From assembly GCA_964036155.1 (NCBI GenBank), contig OZ038423.1, positions 36,967,249-37,031,248 of the forward strand: 64,000 bases of DNA, in the 5' to 3' direction. Positions 13,080 through 25,800 of the stretch are shown here, piece after piece. The position numbers and the translations under genes are program-made. The stretch's first letter is position 1. Each line of letters starts with the position of its first letter. The stretch comes from Diploscapter coronatus. Taxonomy: Eukaryota; Nematoda; Chromadorea; Rhabditida; Rhabditidae. The notes under the pieces are model-generated. The model ran no database searches and was not told the origin of the DNA. It saw nothing but the letters and a program-made list of their open reading frames with translations.

Positions 13080-15724
13080 ATGAAGAAGCAGTCAGACACG
13101 GGCAGGTGCTTGAGTAGAAGAGGTACAAATTCATTGCGAAAGAAGAAACATGATTGAAAATTTGAGGCGATGCTGCTCTGGCGATTTTGATTTCATCTCT
13201 GCACGCCTTCGTCGTGTCGCTCGTGTACAAAATCGCGCCAGAGCCTTACATGGACGAGATATTCCATGTCAATCAGACCAGGTAGAATTTTGAAAAATTG
13301 ACTTCCTATAAAGTAGGCATTTTGAATTGTCAAAAATTCAGCTCAAAGTGTTGAATTTCCAGAACGTACTGTGAAGGCAATCTGGCATGGAATCCCAAAA
13401 TTACGACTCCTCCCGCGCTCTACCTCATTTCGATGCCTTTCTGCGGCTTCGAGCGCTATGCCAACAGCGTCATTCTGTTCTTCGCCACTCTCGCCTTCTG
13501 TAGATATCGGAGGATGTTCTGTCGTGTGAGTTAAATTTTTAAAAAGCATAACTATTTCAACTAGAGCGACGAGCGAGCGGGCGCGAAGCGAATAAGTTTT
13601 GTTATTCCTAGAAAGAATATTTACAACAGTATCACAACCAAATAAATTCCCTGCCGCATTTTGCAGAGGGGAGGAGTTTGCGATCCCTAAAAATGACTCG
13701 AAATTCAGGACTGCGTGCACTTGACTGTTCTCGTCAGCCTGTGTCTGCCCGTGCTGCTTCACTCCTCCCTTCTCTTCTACACGGATCTTCTCTCTATCTC
13801 TGCCGTGGTCGCCGGGTTCACTTTCAAGTAAGGCAATTCCCCTGTATTTTCAAACTCTAGACCTTTAGAAATCATGACACAGGCAGGAAATGCGAAATAG
13901 TATGAGAAAAGATATTGCATCTTGCTCGTCTCTACTTCGCTTACGTCTTGTTGCATGATGTTATGCAGTTTACAAATTACTGACATTTTCGAAGTGTTTC
14001 AATTTCAGAAACTCGTTCGTGTCTTCCATCTTCTTCACTCTGTCTGTATTCACTAGACAGACGAACATTCTCTGGGCAGGTCTGTATGCAGCAAATCGTC
14101 TCTTCTACGGAATCGAAAAGGAAAGGCCGATTTCCTCGGCAATCAAAGGACTTCTCCCTCTGACTCCCTTCATCGGGATGGCAGCCGGATTTGTGGGATT
14201 CGTCTACTGGAATGGAGGAATTGGTGAGAATGAAATTTGACATTTAAAAAAAAAAAATTTCGGAAAAATGTCCTCCAGTCCACAGCTAGCATATTGGAAA
14301 AGTGCTATAACTTTCGAAGAATACATCTCAAAATGTCTTTTTTAACAGATGATCTTATGGCTGATGAGTTTGTAAATGATACAAAACTTTTCTTCCCAAA
14401 TCTTCCTGAAAGAAAACAACAAAGTTATAAGAAATTTTTTTTTTAATTTTAGTTCTCGGAGACGCCTCTGCTCACCAGCCGCAACTCCATTTAGCACAGC
14501 TCTTCTATCTCGGCCTCTTCATGGCTCTTCATGCTTGGCCACAGGTTTAAAATTCTACTCGATTTAAAAAAAAATCTAGTCAATTTTGAGGCCCTGGTAG
14601 ACGCAGGTCGAATCATCCGTCATGACGTACTCTCCCTCTCGACAGCCCTGCTCGTGCCTCTGTCTGCAGTCTCCATCAACTACTTCGCCTTCGATCACCC
14701 CTATCTGTTGGCTGATAACAGGCACATTTCTTCCATTATTTGGAGAAGACTGCTCGGACCCGTTCAGGTAAATTCAACTTTTTTCTTTGAGAAAGGCAAC
14801 AACTATTTGAGAGGATGGAGGGCTTAACTAAGGGAAATTCCACCATTTATGTTGAGCTAGTCTTCTTCATTTCATAGTTATGCTCTCCGTCTCAAATGGA
14901 AACTGCTTTTGGGAAATCATAACGCAAATTTTAAAATTTCAAAGATGAAGTTTGAATTTTCAGCTCCGCCAACTGCTCGTTCCCCTCTACGTGGTCTCGT
15001 TCCTGTTCCTGCGTCGCTCCACCAGCCACTCTTCGCCCATCGAGCGATTCCTCTTCGTGCTCTGCTGTGCTGCTAGGTACTTTATTCATTTATAATAATC
15101 TATCATTCTCCTAAGGCATATCAATCTAGTCTTTAAAATCGGATCCCGATAAAAAAGTTTTTAACCGTATCTTGAAGATAAAGCGCTAAATTCATGTGTT
15201 GCAAATTGCGTGTTTAAAAATTTGACAATCCACCATTTTATGACTCTGCATTTCAGCGTGGTGCCAGCCCATCTGTTGGAATTCCGCTACTTCATCATTC
15301 CGTTCGTCCTGTGGAGACTCACTCTCACCACCAAGTATTCTTGGTTGATCGTTGCGGAGCTCATTTCCAATCTGGCTATCTTCTCAGGTAAAATAGACAA
15401 AATGATTAACCCTAGGATTTTAGTTCAAAATCGATGTCTTTTACATTTTAAAGACAGAGTTAGGCTATCACATGCACTCTGCAAATTATGCCCTTCTATA
15501 AACATGTTGTTAGTGGTTCGCTATTTCTCCTATTATGAGAAGTTGAAGAAGCATTAACATTTAGCATAGAGCATGTTTCTAATAGGGCAAAATTTGTTGA
15601 GCGCTTGCGATAACACTAGATTTAAATCGATATCAATAAGATTGCAGCTGTTTTCTACCTGTTCCTCGAGAAGCCATTCGAATGGTCCAATGAGCCTGGC
15701 GTTCAGCAGAGATACATGTGGTAA
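13080..15724 (+). CDS. algn-10: ALG10-type dolichyl-phosphoglucose alpha-1,2-glucosyltransferase
   Basis: Ten exons join in frame: 13080-13122, 13167-13281, 13363-13525, 13709-13827, 14009-14223, 14453-14544, 14591-14767, 14964-15076, 15257-15387, 15648-15724 (414 aa). The family signature near the N-terminus, EPYMDEIFHVNQTRTYCEG, is intact. So are the HPYLLADNRH loop and the very C-terminal RYMW. The rest is a series of hydrophobic segments, as expected for a multi-pass ER membrane enzyme. ALG10 adds the third and last glucose to the lipid-linked oligosaccharide before transfer to protein. The protein is somewhat shorter than the roughly 470 aa human enzyme. Exon 2 and exon 7 use TTTGAG acceptors. 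The gene follows the TFIIIC-like gene by 264 bp, which suggests an operon. The function is very secure; the gene symbol is by homology. Confidence 0.92.
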
Positions 15725-16067
15725 ATGAGTCAAAATGGAACAAGCGAGAAATTAGGAGACTAAATGAAGGAATCAATTCCTCCTAATACTATCTTGATAT
15801 TCTCAAATCTAAACTCTGTACTTTGAAATTCCCCAAAATGACTGTGATACTTTACCCCTTTAGCTCTAGGAATTTTGAAAAGACGTTGTTGATTTGTCCT
15901 GTTTTTCATCTAACTTATTCTTATTGTTGACTTTAAATGACCCGTTAAAACGAAATAATTTATAAAACTATTAAACAATATAAATTTGTAAAAATCTCAT
16001 GACACAGAAAAACAATGAAAGACGCGAAAAGTGATTGTCTCACCGAATTGAAAGTGAAGTGGAATTT
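15725..16067. other. Intergenic, shared 3' flank of two convergent genes
   Basis: This separates the ends of alg10 (+) and the small minus-strand gene. It is AT-rich with a small hairpin near 15760-15790 (TTAGGAG and CTCCTAA). No coding segment was found. Confidence 0.5.
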
Positions 16068-16753
16068 TTAGAACTGTTTCTTGGAATTCGATGAAAAGCT
16101 GTACATCCAATCGTCCTCTTGCGCTTTCTTCAGATATTCAGCTAGAAGTTTCATTCTCTCCACATGTTGCGCTGAAAACATCTATGAAAGGGAGAATTTG
16201 TGACCTCTTGTAAAAACTTGTATAAAGGAAGTAGGGTCAAGCTTAGATGAAGTCTATATATGGTTTAAAGATTCAAAAATTACAACCAACCTTCCTCAAG
16301 TTGTTCCCTTTCGTTTTCTGCGGCGTACTCGAAATCGGGGTCCACTTCTAGCCTCGTTACGGGAGTTTCTAAAATTTCAAAAGGTCTAGCAAATACAATT
16401 CATAGAACGTTGAAAACATTATTTCCAAAATAAAAAAATCTAAAGCAAAAATGAAAACCTGTCGAAGAAAGCGTGATTTTGCTCTTTTTGTTCGGCGAGC
16501 TCATGTCGTCATCTGAGGAGTAGCTTCTGAATTCATTCTGATAAAACGAAAGGGAACGTCGATATACGAACCTCCTGGGCCTGGGCCTGGCCCCGACTCG
16601 ATACGAGATGGCGGGCGATCGGGTGGGGCTTTGACTGCTGCTAGCGGATGCGGGAGAAAAGAGAGCGAAATCGATTCGCCTCAGGCCGTGTCCCAAGCCT
16701 GTCGCCATTCTGCAGGGTGGCTTGGTGCAGTGCTGAAACAACCGAGACATCAC
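16068..16753 (-). CDS. Unrecognised small basic/acidic protein, probably nuclear
   Basis: Three minus-strand exons join in frame: 16753-16459, 16368-16291, 16171-16068 (158 aa). I do not recognise the family. The first ~70 residues are Ser/Arg-rich and end in a basic patch (ARPRPRRFVYRRS). SSDDDMSSPNKKSK follows and looks like a nuclear localisation or phosphorylation region. The C-terminal half is a charged helix (ENEREQLEEAQHVERM, then LLAEYLKKAQEDDWMY). The strict phase fit of three exons and a conserved-looking C-terminus argue for a real gene. The first ATG pair (MM at 16753) was taken as start; an internal Met at residue 16 (of the RMATGLG segment) is possible. Its promoter must lie in the 370 bp shared with ubap-1. 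Confidence 0.65.
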
Positions 16754-17124
16754 TGCACCAAATCACATTTTTGTTAAATGATTGATAAAAAGAAGGATCA
16801 AGCGGAGAAATTCTCCCGCAAAAATGGCTTGAAAAGAGAGTGCACTTGACTGCAAGAGCGCGAAAGAAGCAGAGACTATTCATTGCATTCCTTTTTTCTT
16901 TGTCGATTTTTTGATTCGATTCCGTTTCATCGCGCTTATTCGTTCAGCGTTTCTTCCTGTTGTAATTTCCATGTGTGACCTGTCATCGTTACTTCGCAGT
17001 TTCATCTATTCGAGCGATTTTTTGTTGTTATAATTCCTAAATTTTTCACGAGGATTTTGCAGATTGCGCTTTCGAAATTCCGAACTGATTGAGAGGTGAA
17101 AAGTATGGAAATTGACAGGCGATA
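16754..17124. promoter_or_regulatory. Putative bidirectional promoter region
   Basis: These 371 bp separate the start codons of two divergent genes, so they probably hold both promoters and 5' UTRs. An acceptor-like TTGACAG lies just upstream of the ubap-1 ATG. No specific factor sites are claimed. Confidence 0.4.
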
Positions 17125-18696
17125 ATGAGCAACTACTCGACGAAATTCCAAGGTCTGAATTTTTAGAAGTAATAAGCAGATTCTTGTGGAGTTTAGCTAG
17201 GAAAATGGTAGGCTTGATGAGTGGAATTAACTTCAAACTCTCATTAAATTTCCTTCCTCTTTCACAACTCGGATGAGTAGTCAATTGTCCAATCAATTAA
17301 CTTACAGACTACGTAAATGACCTGCCGATGGAAATTGGGAGGGCCTTCTATCCGGCACCACACATCACAATGCCCCACATCGACTTGATTCCTGTTCGGT
17401 TGAAAGCAGATGAAATGGTGAATTTTTGAAGTCGACCCGAATTCACAATTTTGATTTTTTGCACAAATTTGAAAACTTTGTTTTCAATAATATTTTTCAG
17501 CTCTACGATTTCGAAGCGGAATTAAAAGCGCGACGGGAATATGACGAGATGCAGAGTGAAGCTGCAGCAGCTAGCAAAGTCAGTGAATCGGTGCCGAAGC
17601 AGAAGGAACCTGAACGAAGACAAGAAGTCATTCCCGCCGTCGAATCGACTTCGAATCAGAACTCTGCAGCAGCACCAGCCCCAACGTTGTCGGCAACTGC
17701 ATCTTCTAGCAGCTCATTCACTACGGTCTGCCATTTTCAGATTACAGTCAGACGTTGTAAATTTTCACATCCGCGGGTGTCCGCATGAACGAGATAGCGT
17801 GTCTTATCGAGAAATAAAGAAGATATGCTCTTTCTCTCTTAATAAGATACGCTCTCTCATTCATGCGGACATCCACGAGTTTAAAGTTTCCAAGCATGAT
17901 TACAGATATTGTTATAATTAAACATCCTCTTCTATTTAAAAACTTTTGAAATTATAGAAAAATAGAAGATGCTCGTCGATTAGAAAAGGGTGTTCTAATT
18001 TCGTTTAATGAATTTTCTTTTGCAGAGCGTCCTCGTGCCTTCCACCCTTCCTCTCCCTCTGCTCCCTTCAGCCTTCACTTCCCAGTCGCCTTCGACCTCA
18101 TCTGCAGAGCAGTCCTCACAAAACTCCGTCGCTTCTCGATTTGCTCAAATCAAATTTGACGAATTCGAGCAGAAGGCATCATGCTTCGATGAGTTGGAGT
18201 GGAAAAGCATCGACGAGAAGGAGGCGCTCAAAATGGTCAGATTTTTGTTTTTTTTTTTAATTCTTATTCACTTTTATACGAAATTCTTGTTAGGTGACTT
18301 TCTTTTTCTGCACAACTCTTCACTTTTTTGCTGAAAAGTTGAGTAGATGCAAAATGAAGACTTTTTTTAATTTTTGATCCTGAAATAGCGAGATTTTTTG
18401 ACATCAAGACACGAAAACCAATGAAAAAATACTTTCGAATAATTTGGAAACCTATTTGAAAAAAGCGGCAGATATTGTCTACGTTATCAATTATCCTGTT
18501 GTCAAAAATCATTATATGTTCAGGTAAAAATGTTGAGAAAAGAAATTCTTGATGAATTGCCGACTTTCAGATTCTTCAACCCCAACTTCCCGCCGTTGCT
18601 CACTCCCAATCAGGTCCGCCCGTCCCATCGCACCAAGGCCCATCCTCCGCTCCTATCGTCCCGCCCCCACAGATCCCCATCCGCAATCCCAAGTAA
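17125..18696 (+). CDS. ubap-1: UBAP-1-like ESCRT-I subunit (UMA domain, no UBA seen)
   Basis: Five exons join in frame: 17125-17152, 17308-17417, 17501-17725, 18026-18235, 18571-18696 (242 aa). The N-terminus (DYVNDLPMEIGRAFYPAPHI, later LYDFEAELKARREYDE) aligns in pattern with the UMA region of UBAP1, which binds VPS37/TSG101 in ESCRT-I. A second match is the segment CFDELEWKSIDEKEALKM, like PFDNLELKTIDEKEEL of human UBAP1. Between them is a Ser/Ala/Pro-rich linker, and the tail is Pro/Gln-rich. The C-terminal ubiquitin-binding UBA-like repeats of vertebrate UBAP1 are absent from this model. ESCRT-I sorts ubiquitinated cargo at endosomes. Intron 3 carries a family B element. The homology is judged from remembered family motifs, so the assignment is good but not beyond doubt. 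Confidence 0.8.
17749..17892. repeat. MITE-like inverted repeat, family B (ubap-1 intron 3)
   Basis: Left end: CAGACGTTGTAAATTTTCAC, then GGGTGTCCGCATGAACGAGA. The right end reverse-complements to CTTGGAAACTTTAAACTCGT, then GGATGTCCGCATGAATGAGA. The inner 20 bases are nearly identical between the two arms. Confidence 0.8.
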
Positions 18697-19815
18697 CTCG
18701 GCTCTTTCCCCTCAGCTTCATGCCGAATTCATTCATTCATTCATTTCCTGTGATCAAATGCCTTCAACTCCAAAGGATTATCTAGAATTTTCGAATTGTG
18801 ATCATCATTGTTGACGAGAATTTATTAGCCATTTATCGATTCTCCTCTAACCGATTAGTTTATTCTATGATTTGTTGAAAATCCATTAACCTAGAGCAAG
18901 GAATAATGCTGGCAACATGATGAACCTACAAGAAGCCCTATTTTATTGCTTGTTTTAATTTTCTGCTCAGATTTGTTTCTTCTTCTTCTTCTGCACATTT
19001 TCACCTTCTCCGGTTCACCGATAAAATTGTCAAGCCGATGCGTGTATTTTTGCGTAGTCAATAAAATGAATGATTTTCTGAATATGGACATTCTCCGGAT
19101 GAAACGTTTATGCATTAGCCGATTCTTCAACTTTATCTTGAATCCGAGATAAAATTGAGTTTCAAAATTCGCTTCTTTCAAAACCGCATGCATCACAGTG
19201 CTCAATCGGCAATTCGGGAGGATTCAGAATCTTGAGGTAGGAAGCTTTTTTCCAAGCTCTAAAAATCTTCGCTGAATGAAATTTAATCGATTTTCAATAG
19301 TTCATGCAGTTTTTTACCAAACCTTTCGTCTTCAAACTGCATAAACTATCCAATAAGCCCTCTTCTAAACATACATATAACGGGCATGTGCCTGTAAATG
19401 ACAGCTATAGAATATGATTGGTTGGTCAATAGAGGGGCTGTGGGAGGACATTCATACATTCTGCTAGCCTTGTGCTTAGGGGTCACTCTTCCTCCCTCCC
19501 TTCCCAAACCCAGATCAATACTACCTCGATTGTATGGCCCATTGTGGGTCTGTGCTAGAGACTCGGCGCACAGAGAAGGAGAGAAAGAATTAGAGGCGGA
19601 GCCTGAAGATTTCCTTATTCTTTCTTGTCCTTCTTCCTCTTTCCCTCCTTCTTCCCATCTTCTCTCTTCCTCCCTTGCTTTTGGACATCCACAAATCTCC
19701 AAAGTATTACTCTGGAAGAAGTGTCAAAATCTTGCTTTACGCCTTTTCCCGGATGAATTTTCCCAATTCATTTTGGGATTGGAACATGTTCAAATTCTAC
19801 CAAAATTGATCTACC
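18697..19815. other. Intergenic between ubap-1 and the semaphorin gene
   Basis: An AATAAA at 19060-19065 could be the ubap-1 polyadenylation signal, although it is 364 bases past the stop. The stretch 19610-19680 is strongly pyrimidine-rich. Long frames on both strands here are compositional and show no splice-compatible continuation. The semaphorin promoter is expected near the 3' end. Confidence 0.5.
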
Positions 19816-22800
19816 ATGAAAATTCAAATGAGTCCATTCATTCTTCTACTTTCCTGTCTACTATTTTCTCTAGTCAAATGCGTTTTTGTTAGGAACCCAG
19901 GTAAAGTTTTCGATGATTATCAAAGTTTTCATAGGTCAGACGAAGAAACAATGTGGATAAATTCATTTTTGTATTTATCTTGATGCTTGTATTTACCCCT
20001 TTGAATAGTAAACAGACCAAGGAAACTCGCGGTATTTCAGATTTCATAGTCGTTTTCATCGTTTATCGTTTTATCGCTCTGATGGGAAGGGGAACGCTCC
20101 CTTTTTCCTCTTTTTACTATCATTCTTCCCTCTTTCACATCTACGAACGACTATTAACTCTTCAGTACAAATTTCTTTTCTCCTTCTCTTGACACACTTT
20201 AGTCGAAAGCGAAATGCCCTCATAACTGGTATTCAACACTTTTTACATTTTCAATCGAAATTAAATTGAAGCGAAAGCAGAATGTTTTTCTTCGGAATCA
20301 GGAATAAAATGGAATTTTTAATTTAAAAAAACTCTCAACTTTAATTTTTTGAAGACTCACTTTAAAATTCAGATAATTCTTTCTCGAGAGGCCCCCTCGA
20401 CTACCGTAATCTGCTACTCGATGCCAAATCGGCTTCTCTCTACGTTGGCGCTCGAGGCCGACTTTTCCGTCTCTGGGTCTACAACATCAACGACACTACG
20501 GAGAATCTCGTAGGATTTCACTTTTATCTGTGAAACTGATGAGTTTGATTTGAGTATACGGAGCGGATCATCCCCGTGTCAGAGTCCGACCTGTCAGACT
20601 GCGTCTCGGAAGGCAGTTCAGACGAGGAATGCCAATTCTCGAGCAGACTCATGGCTTTCCAGGACAAGAAGCAGAGCATTTATGTGAGTCTAAGGAAATT
20701 TTTAAATTTCAATTTTTTCCATTGAAAACTTGGATACCCCATTATCACAAGTTTTCTTCAGATTAAAATTCTTAAAAATATAATCGAAAAAGAATAACTG
20801 AGTCCATTTTCCTATTGAACTTGTGCTGCAGGTCTGCTCTTCAGTCGCAATGAAACCCGAAATTCGAGTTCTGGATGCATCGACGCTGAAGGACAAGCAG
20901 GCATCGAGGACGGAAATCGGCATCTGCGCTCCTGATTCGCATGTCAACGCGACGGCTGTAGTTGTTGGTAGGTAGAAGTTTGAGGCAATTCAAGAATTAT
21001 TGATTTATTGGTTTTATCCTCTTCCAGAATGGGGCAACCCGGATGACTATACGACAGTCTACTCTGGAATCCGGACAGGAATGGCAGGCGAAAACCACCT
21101 GATCTATCGACCTGCACTGAGCGAGAAGGGCAAGGAGACGTACCAGAGCATGAGGACGATTTACTCGGATACGCAGTGGTTGAATGGTGAGTTTATATTC
21201 GAAGTGTCTTAAAATCAGGATCTTGCATAAATAGATGTGCTCTAATATTAAATGTTAGGATATGTTTGTTTGTTCTTTCCAACGAAAGATTTCCTATAGT
21301 TTAGCTTTGGATAAATTTTACGCTAGGACCGGATTTACTAGTCCCTATCGATAATTGAATTAACTCAAGTGTCATCCAAATTGAATTACCCGTTTGTAGA
21401 GCCCCAATTCGTTGGCGCTTTCGATGTCGGCGAGCACGTTTTCTTCTTCTTCCGCGAGATCGCGCATGAAACAGTCATGGGCGAGAGGACTGTCCACAGT
21501 CGAGTCGCTAGGATTTGCAAGGTTTGAAGAAATTTATGAATTCAAGCAAAACAACAACATTCTGCAGAGAGACACCGGAGGCCGTGCAGTGTTCCGTCAG
21601 GTTTGGACTTCGTTCGTCAAGGCACGACTCAACTGCTCAATTTCTGCACAGCTGCCCTTTTACTTTGATAACATTCGTGAGTGTTGAAGGATGTTTTAAA
21701 ATTTATCCGACAATAAAATTGGAATGCTTGGAGTCATGATTCTTCCACCATTTCTTTAACAGTCTTAACTTCGAAAACATTGATTTTTCGCTGTAAAATT
21801 GCTAGAGATTTCAAGAACATGTACTTTCTCGCGTAATATTCAATGTTTTGAAATTCCTAAATTTGCAAATTACTGATTTTTCAAGATAATGTTTTCAGAA
21901 GCAATAACCCGAGTGGACACGACAGACGACACTCTGTTTTATGCAGCGATGAGCACTTCCGACACTGCTTTCGTCACTTCTGCAATCTGCGCATTTTCCC
22001 TCAAGCAGATCAACCAACTCTTTGATCACGGTCTCTTCATGGAAACATCTCCCGCTGGATGGATGCCCAGACCTGCAGATGCAGTGCCCAAGCATAGACC
22101 GGGAACGGTAATCAGAATCGATTAGAGATCATTTCCACTGCAAAGAGGGTTATCGATGCCAAAATTGTAGGAGCTTCCCTCGCAAATTTCGGTACAAATC
22201 ACCCTCGTTTTTTATACAAATCGTTCCCAACTCAATCAGAAGGTGTCCACATTGTCGTGAAGATCATAATCAACAGAACAAGAATGACAAAGAGAAAATT
22301 TTCCTTGGAAATTGTTTGCAGAATTTCTATAGTGAATTTTCAGTGCACCGCCAACTCCCAAGCTCTATCAGACTCGGACATCAATTTCGCAAGGAACAAT
22401 CTTCTGATGGCAGAACCTGTGCCAGGTTTTTTTCATTGTGAAAAACTGAAAACTCCGTCTTTTTTCAGGAGGAACCCCAATAATGCCCACTCGCGATGTC
22501 GTCTTCAGTCATATTCTTGTCGATCCGAAGACGGAGCAGAATGTGATCTTCATGCTGGATGGAGGGTAAGCATTTGTTTGAAATTTGAATAAAACTAGAG
22601 AGATTTCCGATCTCATCGACTCTGGAAGATTTCACATTGGCGTGCAGACACCGAGTGGAAATGGCAGTTGATTGAATCGACGGGGCTAAATTTGCAATCG
22701 AGTATCAGGGCTGTCTCTATTCTGCCTGGAGGTGAGAAATTATGAAATTGGAAACACATTCTTAAAAAAATGCAACTTAATTAAAAGAAGAAAAATATAT

Positions 22801-25800
22801 GATTCGTCTATAAATGACATAAACTCAGTTCGATAAATTTCAGAATTCCTCTACACAGCCACGGATGAAGCAATCTCCCAGTTCTCCCTGTCGAATTGCC
22901 AACAGCACATTTCCTGTGCTCTGTGTGCAGTCGACCCGTATTGCAGTTGGAATGCAGCACAACTGTCATGCAGAGCCAGGGAGAAGAGCCATTCCCAGAG
23001 TGTCGGGTTAGTTAGTCGTTTTTGAAAGAAACAAAAATCGAAACATTTGAAATTTTGTGACAATTTAAAAATAAGAATCATTGAGGATTTGTTATTAGAG
23101 GAAGGAAATATATTTAGATCTTGAGGCTAGTTATTTTCCAAGATATGATTTTGAAAAGATGGTAATAAAACCATTAATTTTCAGCTGGATTTCCTCTTGG
23201 GCGGGTAGAGGCGCAGGCGAATGCGTGGGTGCAGAGCGGACTCAGGAAAGGAAAGCATATCCTGGCGACAGTCTCAAACTGGATGGAATTGGGGGAGGTG
23301 CTTGGAAGACTGCAGGAAAGAGGTTGAAAATTCAATTCTTTTTTAAATTGCAACGTAAAAACTCAGGATTATTCCTAACGATCGTCAAATTATCGACTCT
23401 AACAATAACTTGATCCTCCTGAATTTGGAAGAGAAGCACAGTGGAGTCTATGAATTGGAAAGGAACGGGCATGTCGTGATTAAATATCGGCTGGATATTA
23501 GCGGAGGTATAGGAAGTTGTCTCTTAGAAATAGATTATTGAGTGCTTCAGTTAGTATCTGAAACTCCTAAAATTAGCATTATAAAATATGCTAATTTTAG
23601 AAATTTCAAGCATCTTTAAATTATCCGATAATACAAATGGTACAAATTCAGCTGAATGTGCTCGTCCTTTGACGGTGGAGGCCTACAAGTCTTGTCAAAG
23701 AGAGTGGTGCAAACGAGCTGATGACTATAAAACTCAGATCAAAGAATGGCAAGAAGCCAAGAAACGAAGTGTCAGTTTGAAAGTTTTAGGGTTTTGCAAA
23801 AATCGAAAATTTTAGACCCAATGCCTAATTAACAACGAATCGACCCATGCTACACATAATAGATTGGAATAGGCTAATTATTCTTGGAAAATGATTTCTA
23901 CTAGAGCATACTCCTAATGATCTCTGAAAGAAGACGACTTTTAACATGTAAAATTGGACGACAATCTTTCCAAAAGAATCTCAACACATTCTTGACCAAA
24001 TTTGAAAATTACGTGCTCTTCAAAATTCACTTGCAAATTCCAACACTTGTCATACTGTAATTCATCGAATTTTACTTGATTTTTCATATGTGCCAGATTC
24101 AAAACGTGAATGATATGTTATCATTGCCCTAAATTATCATGAGACATGGAAAATGAAATAAAAATTACAAATAACGAAGAACAAAAAATGGATGATCTAA
24201 AATTTTAATAACTCTCTAATCTCACGGTGGATTGAGCAAACGATGCTGGCGGGTTAGTTGTTGAAAGAAGAAACAAGAGGCTAGAGCTCTAGAGAACGAG
24301 AGTATGAGAGTGAATGAGAGAGGGGTTAGGGAACGAGAGTATGCATTGGGAAGTGAGGGAGGGTCATCGAGTCCCCCAAGGCTTATGCATATGATTTGCC
24401 TTTGTCCTCTCAACAGCATATCCTTCAATCAGTCAATTTGCTGCGTCTCTTTTTTGACATCTTTCATCCTTTATTCATTTTCACTTGTTCGGTATCCGTA
24501 ATTTGCATTGTGTCGTTGTTCGCATTCGATTTATCGATTAGTGCCTTTGTTTGACTCATTATCCAACTGTGGCTTGCAGAATGCGATGACATTGATTTTC
24601 GACGGCCCCACTTTGATCTACGCTGGAACATTAATTCTATTGGTGAGTCGTGGTAAATTGCGTGGGAAATGGGAATTCAAGAATTGTCGAGTTTCAAGGA
24701 ATTTTGTGAAGCACAATCAGAAAAAGTGAATACAAATTATGGATGATGGAAATAACTTCAAAGTTTGCACGCTTTCCGAAACTTCATGCTTTCTTAGTTT
24801 TTTTTTATCGATTCCTCAAAATTGTTGATGAATTGATCTCTTTCAGATTCTAATAATGCTGGGCATTTTGATTCATCGTCAAATCGTACGTATGCGCAAC
24901 AACAGCGTGCGGAAGCCGCCCGCAGTCGCATTGAGCGGCACTGTCCCCAAGAAGCGACGACTCGAATACGAGGCACAGCTCAACAACGTCCAAAACCTGC
25001 GTGCCACATACAAGCCGAAACTTACAGACTGCGAGACTATACGTGTCCGTAAGTCAATGAATTATTGATTCAAGCCTCCACTATTTGACACCGTCGGAGT
25101 ATCGCTACCGCTTGTATTAGACACCAGCTCTTTTTCCTTCTCTTTGCCTACTCTCTCTCTCACCCTAAAACCCGACGTCTAATATAGGAAAGCCTTGATT
25201 GAAAGAAGGGGCGAATAATGACTAATTCAGACGAAGGTAAGCCCTACGTCCATCGAATGATCGCCGTCGAGGAAGTCGCGCTGGAAATTGGTGAGATTTC
25301 TGGATTTTGTTTGATGAGTTGGAAGAAATGTCTTGGAAAGTTAGGACAGTTGAATAGAATTACCTTTGATAGAAAAGGAAAACATCCAATTTTCTAACTT
25401 GATCGGTTTCCAAATTATGACATTTTCCAAGTAATCCTATGAAGATCTGATAGTGCTTTTCTTTTTCACGAGATTTGCTCCAAATATTTTTAGTTTTTCA
25501 AAAAATCATCAGAAATTGAATTTTTGCAGATATGCTGCTGGAACGAATCGACTCGTCGCTGTGCCGTAACCCGAACGAATCGACGCTGGCATACCTTCAG
25601 CGAGTCCGGCAACGCATTCCTTCCCTCGACGACAATCTCATTCAACGCATCGCTTTCCTACAGGAATCTGCCAGGCATCGTGGAGAAGTACGCGTGTATT
25701 AATTTTATCGGTTTGTTTGTAGCTGACAGGATTTACTGTTCGAGATAGGGAAGATGAGAAAAAGTCTTTATTTTCAAAATGTTCTACTTGATTATCACAC

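Noticed and set aside
16530..16563. Possible 34-base intron in exon 1 of the small minus-strand gene
   Set aside because: It has GT and AG ends, but the length is below the usual minimum and removal would shift the frame.
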